NCBI GenBank assembly: GCA_910588505.1
Contig: CAJUPQ010000089.1
Location: 1 to 13,810, forward strand
Length of the DNA stretch: 13,810 bases
Source of the DNA: an uncultured Hungatella sp.
GTDB taxonomy: Bacteria; Bacillota; Clostridia; Lachnospirales; Lachnospiraceae
Reading direction: 5' to 3'
Position 1 is the first letter of the stretch. The number at the start of each line of letters is the position of its first letter. Under the pieces are notes generated by a model. That model had not been told where the DNA came from. It did no database searches and worked only from the letters and a program-made list of their open reading frames with translations. A program made the translations under genes and the position numbers. Shown here piece after piece: positions 6,600 through 13,758 of the stretch.

Positions 6600-7670
6600 A
6601 TGAAAGGTAGGAAAATCCTTGAGATAGGCGCTCTTGCCCTGGCGTCCGCGGCAGTTCTTTGGGCGGTTCAACGCCTTCTTGTGCCAAAATATATGGGCAG
6701 GGTGGTGGAGGGCGCGTTTATCCGGGAATATTATGAGGAAAAGAGTCCCCACGACATAATCGTCCTGGGGGACTGCGAGGTGTATGAGAATCTGTCACCT
6801 GTTGTGCTTTGGAGGGAGTTTGGCATAACCAGCTATATCCGGGGCAGCGCCCAGCAGCTGATCGCCCAGTCCTACTACCTGTTGGAGGACACCTTAAGGC
6901 ATGAGTCGCCGGAGGCTGTGATCTTAAGCGTCTCAGCCATGCAGCAGTATGAGCAGGACAATGAAACGTACAACCGTATGACCCTGGACGGAATGAAGTG
7001 GTCCCCCTCAAAAGTGGGTGCCATCCGGGCCACCATGATGGAGGATGAGCACATGGCAGAGTATGTGTTTCCCCTTCTGCGGTTTCATTCCCGGTGGCGG
7101 GAATTGGAGGCGGATGATTTCCGGTATTTCTGGGAAAAGCGGAAGATGAGCCACAACGGATACTACATGCGGGCCGATATAAGGCCGGCGGGAGAGTTTC
7201 CGGCAGAGAGGAGACGTTCCAGCTATGCATTTGATGAGAGGGCCTGGCAGTACCTGGAAAAGATCAGAACTTTGTGCCAGGAGCGGGGGATCACCCTGAT
7301 CCTCATGAAAGCTCCTTCCCTGTACCCGGCCTGGTATCAGCAGTGGGATCAGCAGATCCGGGACTATGCGGGGGAGCACGGGCTTTTGTACATAAACTGT
7401 ATAGAAAAGAGCGGGGACATCGGCATTGATTTTTCCAGGGACACCTATGACGGGGGACTTCACATGAATGTGTACGGGGCAGAGAAGATGTCCCGGTATT
7501 TCGGAAATATTTTGCTGGATGTGCCGGGGATAAAGGACCAAAGAGAGGAAGCAGGAGAGCAGGCCATGGCTGCGGAATGGGAAGAAAAATGCCGGTTTTA
7601 CGATGAAATGAAGACAGCCCAGGAGCAGGAGTTTGCTGATAAGGGTTACTTAAGCCAGTTTGCCCAGTAG
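6600..7670 (+). CDS. Membrane-anchored SGNH-like protein with Cys nucleophile position (DltD/AlgJ analogue)
   Basis: This 356-aa protein has one N-terminal membrane anchor (about 5-26) and an extracytoplasmic body. The block DIIVLGDCEVYENLSP (52-67) has the position and shape of the SGNH/DltD nucleophile loop, but the expected Ser is C59. A candidate Asp/His pair occurs late at D284 and H288 (YDGGLHMNVYG, 283-293), as in the D..HLN.xG element of AlgJ/AlgX-like proteins. Proteins of this kind work beside MBOATs as acyl carriers, transferases or hydrolases. It starts at ATG 6600 with GGAGGAGG at 6586-6593, just 16 bases after the MBOAT stop; an in-frame ATG at 6549 lies inside the MBOAT gene and is rejected. 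The C-terminal 40 residues are Glu-rich and helical. I recall similar clostridial proteins with the same GDCEVYEN motif, so Cys may be ancestral to a subfamily. Catalysis is unproven. Confidence 0.8.
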   Translation: MKGRKILEIGALALASAAVLWAVQRLLVPKYMGRVVEGAFIREYYEEKSPHDIIVLGDCEVYENLSPVVLWREFGITSYIRGSAQQLIAQSYYLLEDTLRHESPEAVILSVSAMQQYEQDNETYNRMTLDGMKWSPSKVGAIRATMMEDEHMAEYVFPLLRFHSRWRELEADDFRYFWEKRKMSHNGYYMRADIRPAGEFPAERRRSSYAFDERAWQYLEKIRTLCQERGITLILMKAPSLYPAWYQQWDQQIRDYAGEHGLLYINCIEKSGDIGIDFSRDTYDGGLHMNVYGAEKMSRYFGNILLDVPGIKDQREEAGEQAMAAEWEEKCRFYDEMKTAQEQEFADKGYLSQFAQ

Positions 7671-7716
7671 GGCAGGCGGACTTTTGGACAAACACACATA
7701 AAGGAGGAAGTAACTG

Positions 7717-8253
7717 ATGAAGAAATTAAGAAAGTACCTGGTGATGGCAGGACTGGCGGCGGCATTGGCTGCTGCGCCCATGACTTCTTACGCCGGGATC
7801 TGGGGGAACGCAAAGAAGGACAGCACCCAGACGGAGACCGTGGCCTATGAATTTAAGTCCGGGGACACGGTGGTCGCTATGGGAGCCGAGGCCGCCTCGG
7901 TGGTAAAAGCTCTCGGCAAGCCGGCAAAAGCCGTGTTTGAGGTGGACAGCTGCGCCTACCAGGGCAAGGACAAGGTGTACACTTACGCCGGGTTTGAGCT
8001 GAACACATATCCGGTGGACGGCAAGGAGCGAATTGCCTCCGTGTATTTTCTGGATGATTCCGTGGCCACGCCGGAGGGCATAAAGATCGGCTCCAAGGCA
8101 AAGGATGTGGTAGATGCCTACGGCAAGGAGTACAATAAGGAGGAGCAGAAGCTTGGCACCTACAGCTACTCCACAGACACGGCGGAGCTTAGGATTTATA
8201 CCACGAAGGATGTTGTGGACGGCGTGGAGTATCTGGTGAAAGCCGCCAAATAG
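7717..8253 (+). CDS. Small exported protein with two BamE/SmpA-like half-repeats
   Basis: This 178-aa protein has a clear signal peptide (MKKLRKYLVMAGLAAALAAAPMTSYA, with cleavage about residue 26) and no transmembrane segment after it. Residues 53-69 (VAMGAEAASVVKALGKP) and 123-138 (KIGSKAKDVVDAYGKE) look like two versions of the same element, resembling the 'iG.s..dV...lG.P' helix of BamE/SmpA-type small domains. Between them lies a beta-rich stretch with DSCAYQGKDKVYTYAGFELNTYP-like features and a single Cys (C79). I do not know a function. From memory, related proteins are common in Lachnospiraceae, often as lipoproteins. The ribosome binding site AAAGGAGG (7700-7707) is near perfect, suggesting high expression. 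It lies between the SGNH-like and adenylating-enzyme genes, so a role at the outer face of the same system is likely but inferred. Confidence 0.82.
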   Translation: MKKLRKYLVMAGLAAALAAAPMTSYAGIWGNAKKDSTQTETVAYEFKSGDTVVAMGAEAASVVKALGKPAKAVFEVDSCAYQGKDKVYTYAGFELNTYPVDGKERIASVYFLDDSVATPEGIKIGSKAKDVVDAYGKEYNKEEQKLGTYSYSTDTAELRIYTTKDVVDGVEYLVKAAK

Positions 8254-8272
8254 CCGGAGAGGACAAAAGACA

Positions 8273-9784
8273 ATGGTAAAAAGTGTTCTGGATTATCTGG
8301 AAAATGCCGCTTCCCTGTATGGGGAGCGGTGTGCTTACAGGGATGCAAGGCAGGCCTTTACCTTTGGCCAGGTCCGGTCCATGGCAAGGCGGGCAGGCAC
8401 TTCCATTGCCGGCCTTAAGGCGTGGAACCGCCCGGTGGCGGTGTTTATGGAGAAGAGCGCGTCCATGATTATTGGATTTCTGGGGGCTGTGTACGGCGGG
8501 TGCTGTTATTGTCCTCTGGATATTTCCATGCCAAAGGACAGGCTGTCCGTGATTCTTAAGACCCTTGACCCGGCGGCAGTGATCTATGGCAGAGGGCAGG
8601 AAGAGCAGATCAGGAATATGGATCTGTCCTGCCCTGTTTTCATGTTTGAAGAGCTGTGCCTGAAAGAAGAGGATCCGGGGATTTTAGAGGAAATAAGAGG
8701 GAGAAGGACGGCCCTGGACCCGCTGTACATTCTGTTTACCAGCGGTTCCACAGGCATTCCCAAAGGCGTTGTGGTGAGCCATCAGGTTATGATCAACAAC
8801 ATGGAATGGCTGGAGGAGGAGTACGGCTTTTGCCCGGAGGATGTGATGGGCAACCAGGCGCCTCTGTATTTTGACGTGTCGGACCATGACGTGTACTGCC
8901 CGCTGAAGTTTGGGTGCAGCACAATTATCATCCCTCCGGAGCTGTTTACGTTCCCGGCCAGGCTTATGGCTTTTCTCAATGAGGAGCGGGTCACCGGGAT
9001 CTTCTGGGTCCCATTTGCCCTGTGTACGGCGGCTAATTTAAGGGCTTTGGAGGCGGAAACCCCAAAATACTTAAAGTACATATTTTTTGCCGGGGAGGTG
9101 ATGCCTCTAAAGCAGCTGAATTACTGGCGCAGATTTGTGCCTGATGCCTGCTACTGTAATATGTACGGGCCTACGGAGACTTACGTGTGTACCTACTACA
9201 ATGTGGATCGGGAGTTTGGGGATGACGAGACCCTTCCTATCGGGCGGCCCTGCGGCAATGTGGACATCCTGGTATTAGACGAAAAAGGCAGACAGATCCT
9301 TCCGGGAGATAAGGGGGAGGGAGAGCTGTGTGTGAAAGGCTGTACCCTGGCTTTGGGGTATTACAATGATCCGGAGCGGACCAGGGCCTGGTTTGTGCAG
9401 AATCCCCGAAATCCGCATTATCCGGAGAGAATATACCGCACCGGAGATATGGTGAGCTACAATGAGCGGGGAGAGCTTATGTACCATGACCGGATGGACC
9501 TCCAGATCAAGCGGCTGGGCTACCGCATTGAGCTGGGGGAGATTGAGGCGGCTTCGGGAGCAGTACACGGGATCAGGGAGTGCGCCTGCGTCTACGATCC
9601 GTCCAGGCAGATGATCCTGTTTTTCTATACAGGGCAAAAGCTGGAAAAGAGGGAGCTTTCGGCAGGTCTGTCGGCAAAGCTTCCGAAATACATGATGCCA
9701 AACAGATATGTTTATCTGGAAGAGATGCCGAGAAACCAGAATGGAAAGATTGACAGAAAGAGGCTGAAGGAGCAGTATGTGTAG
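8273..9784 (+). CDS. DltA-like amino-acid adenylating enzyme (AMP-binding family)
   Basis: This 503-aa cytoplasmic enzyme of the acyl-adenylate superfamily should activate a carboxylic acid with ATP and load it on the DltC-like carrier. Core motifs are complete: YILFTSGSTGIPKG (152-165), FDVSDHDVY (200-208), FFAGEVMP (271-278), NMYGPTET (296-303), YRTGDMVSY (388-396), RLGYRIELGEIE (414-425) and NQNGKIDRKRL with catalytic K492. Length and layout match DltA. D201 occupies the place of the Asp that binds the alpha-amino group in amino-acid activators, so an amino acid is a reasonable guess. Residues around it differ from DltA: H205 where DltA usually has Met, and A273 where DltA has the Cys of FCGE linked to D-Ala selectivity. 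The substrate may therefore not be D-Ala. GGAGAGG (8256-8262) precedes the ATG. The next gene overlaps its stop by 8 bases. Confidence 0.92.
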   Translation: MVKSVLDYLENAASLYGERCAYRDARQAFTFGQVRSMARRAGTSIAGLKAWNRPVAVFMEKSASMIIGFLGAVYGGCCYCPLDISMPKDRLSVILKTLDPAAVIYGRGQEEQIRNMDLSCPVFMFEELCLKEEDPGILEEIRGRRTALDPLYILFTSGSTGIPKGVVVSHQVMINNMEWLEEEYGFCPEDVMGNQAPLYFDVSDHDVYCPLKFGCSTIIIPPELFTFPARLMAFLNEERVTGIFWVPFALCTAANLRALEAETPKYLKYIFFAGEVMPLKQLNYWRRFVPDACYCNMYGPTETYVCTYYNVDREFGDDETLPIGRPCGNVDILVLDEKGRQILPGDKGEGELCVKGCTLALGYYNDPERTRAWFVQNPRNPHYPERIYRTGDMVSYNERGELMYHDRMDLQIKRLGYRIELGEIEAASGAVHGIRECACVYDPSRQMILFFYTGQKLEKRELSAGLSAKLPKYMMPNRYVYLEEMPRNQNGKIDRKRLKEQYV

Positions 9785-10901
9785 AGGATGGCAAAATGGA
9801 ATGAGATGGCGGCTGGGGGCAGTGCTCCTGACCGCGTCTGCCCTGGCCGGAGGATGTGGGGCTTTGGAGGGCGGAACAGACGCAGGAAGCGCCGGGCCGG
9901 AGCCTGCAGCACAGGAGTGGGGCGGGGATGGCGGGATCACGGTCCAGGTTGTGGGGGAGGAAGTCCCGGAGACGGCAAGGCGGGCGCCGGATGAGTTTCA
10001 GATTCCGGAATCAGAGACGAGCCCGAAGACAGACGCCGCGCCGGGGGAAAAGGAGGAGGAGCCACCAGACGGGGATCCGGTTCCCGGGTTAGAGGCAGAT
10101 CCAAAGACGGGCGCAGATCAGGCCCCGGCGGCAGGCCGGACGTCAGATGGAGCGGGGATCATGGAATCGGAAGAAAGCCGGGAGACAGGAGACGCACAGT
10201 CCCGGTTACAGGGGGAAGAGGCAGGGGACAGGGAGATCTTAGACCCTGCCCTGGTATATCCGGGGGAGATCTTGGAGGAGGAAGATGTAAAGCTTGCGGG
10301 GGAGGAGGGATTTTTTGCCATAAATCCCATAGACGACTACATATTTGGCCGCATGGACGGCAGCTCTTACCGGGAGGGATGTCCTGTGGCGCGGGAGGAT
10401 CTAAGGTATCTTTTGATCCTCCACTATGATTTTTCCGGCAATATCCGGGTGGGGGAGCTGGTGTGCCACAAGTCTGTCAGCGAAGATATGAAAAGGATAT
10501 TTTTGGAATTGTACAAGGCGGAGTATCCCATCGAAAAAGTTGCGCTTGTTGATGATTACGGAGGGGACGACGACTGGTCAAGCAGGGACAACAACACGTC
10601 CTGCTTTAATTACCGCACGGTTGCCGGCAGTAATAAATTGTCACTTCATGGACTTGGGGTTGCAATTGACGTCAATCCTTTGTATAATCCTTATATTACG
10701 TGGAATGAACAGGGGGAAATTCAATGCGCTCCCCAACAGGGAGCTGCCTATATGGACAGGAGTTTGGTTTTCCCCTATAAAATAGATGAAGATGACCTAT
10801 GCTGCCGGCTTTTTATCCAGGCCGGTTTTACCTGGGGAGGATCTTGGGAGGGCTGCCGGGACTACATGCACTTTTCCCGGGGGTACAGGCCGGAAGGGTA
10901 G
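9777..10901 (+). CDS. Lipoprotein M15 family metallopeptidase (D-Ala-D-Ala carboxypeptidase/endopeptidase-like)
   Basis: This 374-aa surface protein begins with a lipoprotein-like signal (MRWRLGAVLLTASALAGGC; lipid Cys about C27 when counting from 9777). Residues about 28-175 are a Glu/Asp/Gly/Pro-rich disordered tether. The M15 domain occupies about 205-370. The zinc motif SLHGLGVAID gives H291 and D298, and WGGSWEGCRDYMHF gives H365 with likely catalytic D362. This resembles the M15 type seen in VanY/CwlK-like peptidoglycan peptidases; substrate bond not determinable. The ATG at 9777 overlaps the adenylase stop by 8 bases, with AAGGAG 4 bases upstream. The ATG at 9801 gives a neater signal peptide but a worse ribosome binding site. 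The DNA for the catalytic domain (about 10530-10790) is visibly AT-richer than the linker. Tight coupling implies that peptidoglycan trimming goes with the acylation system. Confidence 0.9.
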   Translation: MCRGWQNGMRWRLGAVLLTASALAGGCGALEGGTDAGSAGPEPAAQEWGGDGGITVQVVGEEVPETARRAPDEFQIPESETSPKTDAAPGEKEEEPPDGDPVPGLEADPKTGADQAPAAGRTSDGAGIMESEESRETGDAQSRLQGEEAGDREILDPALVYPGEILEEEDVKLAGEEGFFAINPIDDYIFGRMDGSSYREGCPVAREDLRYLLILHYDFSGNIRVGELVCHKSVSEDMKRIFLELYKAEYPIEKVALVDDYGGDDDWSSRDNNTSCFNYRTVAGSNKLSLHGLGVAIDVNPLYNPYITWNEQGEIQCAPQQGAAYMDRSLVFPYKIDEDDLCCRLFIQAGFTWGGSWEGCRDYMHFSRGYRPEG

Positions 10902-11029
10902 AACTGCTTTTTCGGGGCAGAGGTCGGATCTTGATATACAGGGCGTTTTCCAACAGGCTTTGTGTCCAGCCAGGCAGATGGGAGCAGGGTGTTGGGAGGG
11001 TTCACATAGAAACAGGAGGGGATCATGTC

Positions 11030-13663
11030 ATGGCCAGAGTACAAGCCAAAAAGACGCAGACAGAGGAACAGGTAAAAGCAAAAACGCAGCCTAAGGCGGT
11101 AAAGGAGACAAAGCCGCAGCTAAAGGATCAGCCCAACGAGGCGGTGCTTGCCATGGATATCGGCACCAGGAGTATCATCGGCATGGTGGGCACGGTGGAG
11201 GACGGCAAGATCAAGATCATCGCCGTGGAAAAAGAAGAGCACTCGGAGCGGGCCATGATCGACGGTCAGATCGAGAATATCGAGAAGGTGGCGTCCCTGG
11301 CTGGAAAGGTGAAACGGCGTCTGGAGCACAAGACGGGCATCCGGCTTAGCCGGGTGTGCGTGGCCGCGGCCGGGAGGGCTCTGCGGACAAAGAGGGCGGA
11401 GTATGAGCTGGAGCTTTCCGGTTCTCAGCTGATCGACGACGAGATCATCAGCCGTCTGGAGGCAGGGGCCATCACCAGGGCGGAGGAGGCCTTTGACGCG
11501 GAGAATGAGGCGGCTGAGGATACCCGGCGCTTTTACCTGGTGGGGTATACGGTGTGCCAGTATTATCTGGATGAGTACACCATCTCCAATCTGAAAGACC
11601 ACAGGGGCAAAAAGGTGAAGGTGGATCTGATCGCCACCTTTCTGCCCAGCGAGGTGGTGGAGAGTCTGTACACTACCATGAACAAGATCGGGCTGGAGGT
11701 GGCCAGCTTGACTTTGGAGCCCATAGCTGCCATCAACGCGGCTATCCCGGAGAACATCCGCCTTCTGAACCTGGTGCTGGTGGACATCGGCGCCGGGACC
11801 TCGGATATCGCAGCCTGCACCGGAGGAAGCATCACAGGCTACACCATGGCCACCGTGGCCGGGGACGAGATCACGGAGACCATTATGAAGCAGTACCTGG
11901 TGGACTTCTCCACAGCCGAGAACATCAAGGCCAGGCTGGATCTGGAGGAGGAGATCACCTTTAAGGATATCCTGGGGATGGATTATCAGGTTTCCAGGGA
12001 CGAGATCTTCCAGTGCATCCAGGGAACTTCCGGGATCCTGTGCAAGGAGATCGCGGGCAAAGTGCTGGAGGTCAACGGCGACGCTCCGTCGGCCCTGTTT
12101 TTGGCGGGAGGCGGCAGCAAGCTGGCTGGCTTAAAAGAGGGTCTGACCGCCGCTCTGGGCATGGCCCCGGGCAGGGTGGCCATAGCGGGCAATTATTTTA
12201 ATGCCAGCGCATGGTCGGAGGAGTACGACTTAAATAATCCGGAGTACGCCACCCCCCTGGGGATCGCCGTATCCTCGGGATTGAACATGATCAATGACAG
12301 CTTCCGGGTTATCCTGAACAATAAGCCGGCCAAGCTGTTTCGCAGCGGCAGCTTTACGGCTCTGAACCTTCTGATGATGAACGGTTACAATTTCAGGGAC
12401 CTTTTGGGGAGAGCCGGACAGAACCTGGTGGTCATTGTCAACGGGACCAGGAAGGTCTTCTACGGAAGCGCCTCGGAGCCGGCTGCCTTGCTGATCAACC
12501 AGAAGGAGGGAAAGCTTTCGGATATTATCCATGCCGGGGACTCCATTGATTTTGTGCCTGCGGTGCCGGGCATCGGCGCCAGGGCCTGTCTGGGGGATAT
12601 CGATGGGGCTGCGGACTGCGTGGACATCACGCTGAATGGGATCCATGTGCCTCTCAAAACGCCCCTAAAGAGCGGGGATGTGATCCACATGATCCTGCCA
12701 AAGAAGGTCGAGGCGAAGAAGGAAGCGGAGCCGGCGGCGGGAGAAGGGGGAGCATCCGGCGGGGAAGGTGAAGCTTCCGGGGGTGAAAAGGTTAACCGTC
12801 AGGCAGGAGATGAGGGGAAGGAGAGCAGCTTACAGGCGGAGAAGACAGGAGTTAAGGATCGGAAAGCCGGAGATCCGGCGGGAAAACCCGAGGAGGAGAA
12901 TGGCGTCCTGGAGGACGGGGCTGCCGGGAGAAAGGCGACCTTGGATGGGAACGGGACGCAGGAAAAGTCTGAGGCCGGACCACAGGATGCTGTGAGGGAG
13001 CAGGAAGCCAGGCGGACGGATGCGGATGTTAGAGAGCCCAGGCCGGGCCGGACTTTTCATGAGAATAGTGAGAATGATGAGAAGCAGGCGGCAGTACCCG
13101 CACAGGCAGACTCCAGGGATAGGTGGAAAGCACAGGCTTCCCCAGAGGAAAGGGTCAGGGCACAGGGATTTGAGACCTCAAAGAGCGAAAGGGGCAGAAG
13201 TTCAGGCACAGCCCTTGACAGGCTGGGCCGCTTTGGGACTGTCATAACGCCGATGATGGGCGGGCAGAGCGAAGAGACGAGGCCAGAGCCGGAGACTGCC
13301 GGGGAAGGTCAGCCTGCTGAAACCCGAAGAAAGGATTCGGGGGAGACAGAGGATGAGGCGGCAGTTTTGGAAAGCCAGAAAGAAGAGACGGCAGATGAGG
13401 AGATTGTCACTGAAGAAGTTCAGGAGCCTGAGGCCGCGGCGGGAAAGAAGACGGTGGTGTTTCGGCTTAACGGCGCTTCTATTGAACTGCCTGGGAAAGA
13501 GGATGGCAGTCCCTACTACCTGATGGATATGATCCAGTACTCCGGTATCGACCTGGAGCACCCCCGGGGGGTTGTGAAGCTGATGGTCAACGGCGCACCC
13601 GGCATGTTCCAGCAGGCGCTGCGGGAGGGGGATGTGGTGTGTATCGAGGAGGAGAAGCGGTGA
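11030..13663 (+). CDS. FtsA-like (actin/HSP70-fold) protein with beta-grasp-like C-terminal modules
   Basis: This 877-aa protein has a Lys-rich start (1-36), then an FtsA-type ATPase fold: phosphate-1 loop AMDIGTRSIIGMVG (41-54), 1C/SHS2-like region about 115-225, phosphate-2 loop LVDIGAGTSDIAA (250-262) and adenosine motif FLAGGGSKLAGL (357-368), ending about 425. Residues about 440-558 contain two 'NG...GD' elements (VIVNGTRKVF...HAGDSIDFVP and ITLNGIHVPL...KSGDVIHMI). A hydrophilic Glu/Gly/Lys-rich linker spans about 560-800. The last 70 residues (VVFRLNGASIEL...LREGDVVCIEE) form a ThiS/SLBB-like beta-grasp candidate. FtsA tethers FtsZ to the membrane through a C-terminal amphipathic helix, which I do not see, so this is probably a paralogue with a cell-envelope role rather than FtsA itself. 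AGGAGGGG (11014-11021) sets the ATG at 11030; an in-frame extension to 10799 overlaps the M15 gene. Confidence 0.88.
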   Translation: MARVQAKKTQTEEQVKAKTQPKAVKETKPQLKDQPNEAVLAMDIGTRSIIGMVGTVEDGKIKIIAVEKEEHSERAMIDGQIENIEKVASLAGKVKRRLEHKTGIRLSRVCVAAAGRALRTKRAEYELELSGSQLIDDEIISRLEAGAITRAEEAFDAENEAAEDTRRFYLVGYTVCQYYLDEYTISNLKDHRGKKVKVDLIATFLPSEVVESLYTTMNKIGLEVASLTLEPIAAINAAIPENIRLLNLVLVDIGAGTSDIAACTGGSITGYTMATVAGDEITETIMKQYLVDFSTAENIKARLDLEEEITFKDILGMDYQVSRDEIFQCIQGTSGILCKEIAGKVLEVNGDAPSALFLAGGGSKLAGLKEGLTAALGMAPGRVAIAGNYFNASAWSEEYDLNNPEYATPLGIAVSSGLNMINDSFRVILNNKPAKLFRSGSFTALNLLMMNGYNFRDLLGRAGQNLVVIVNGTRKVFYGSASEPAALLINQKEGKLSDIIHAGDSIDFVPAVPGIGARACLGDIDGAADCVDITLNGIHVPLKTPLKSGDVIHMILPKKVEAKKEAEPAAGEGGASGGEGEASGGEKVNRQAGDEGKESSLQAEKTGVKDRKAGDPAGKPEEENGVLEDGAAGRKATLDGNGTQEKSEAGPQDAVREQEARRTDADVREPRPGRTFHENSENDEKQAAVPAQADSRDRWKAQASPEERVRAQGFETSKSERGRSSGTALDRLGRFGTVITPMMGGQSEETRPEPETAGEGQPAETRRKDSGETEDEAAVLESQKEETADEEIVTEEVQEPEAAAGKKTVVFRLNGASIELPGKEDGSPYYLMDMIQYSGIDLEHPRGVVKLMVNGAPGMFQQALREGDVVCIEEEKR

Positions 13664-13715
13664 TATGAATTGGCTTCAAGACCAGGAAAACTTTGTAGAG
13701 AAGAAATAATGGGAC

Positions 13716-13753
13716 AGTTTAAGGGGAGACGAAAATCGTCCCCCCTTTAAACT
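13716..13753 (+). other. Long near-perfect inverted repeat after the FtsA-like gene
   Basis: AGTTTAAGGGGAGACGA pairs with TCGTCCCCCCTTTAAACT around a tiny AAA loop, with one bulge and one mismatch. The stem is strong, but the bases that follow (ATATAGG) contain no T-run, so it is not a textbook terminator in this orientation. It may stabilise the 3' end or assist the next hairpin. Confidence 0.55.
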
Positions 13754-13758
13754 ATATA

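Noticed and set aside
10664..10690. TTGACG and TATAAT inside the M15 gene as an internal promoter for the FtsA-like gene
   Set aside because: The boxes are only about 11 bases apart, far from the usual 16-18, and lie within coding sequence.
3545..10901. Canonical dltABCD symbols, or an NRPS cluster
   Set aside because: Gene order, missing DltX and altered key residues argue against plain dlt. There is no condensation or thioesterase domain, so it is not an NRPS cluster.
10799..11029. In-frame upstream extension of the FtsA-like gene
   Set aside because: It overlaps the end of the M15 gene in another frame, encodes Arg/Gly/Pro-rich shadow-like sequence, and the ATG at 11030 has a strong ribosome binding site.
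12720..12790. Tandem repeat in the Glu/Gly-rich stretch of the FtsA-like gene
   Set aside because: The similarity is low-complexity amino-acid composition (Gly-Gly-Glu-Ala-Ser runs), not a clean DNA repeat.
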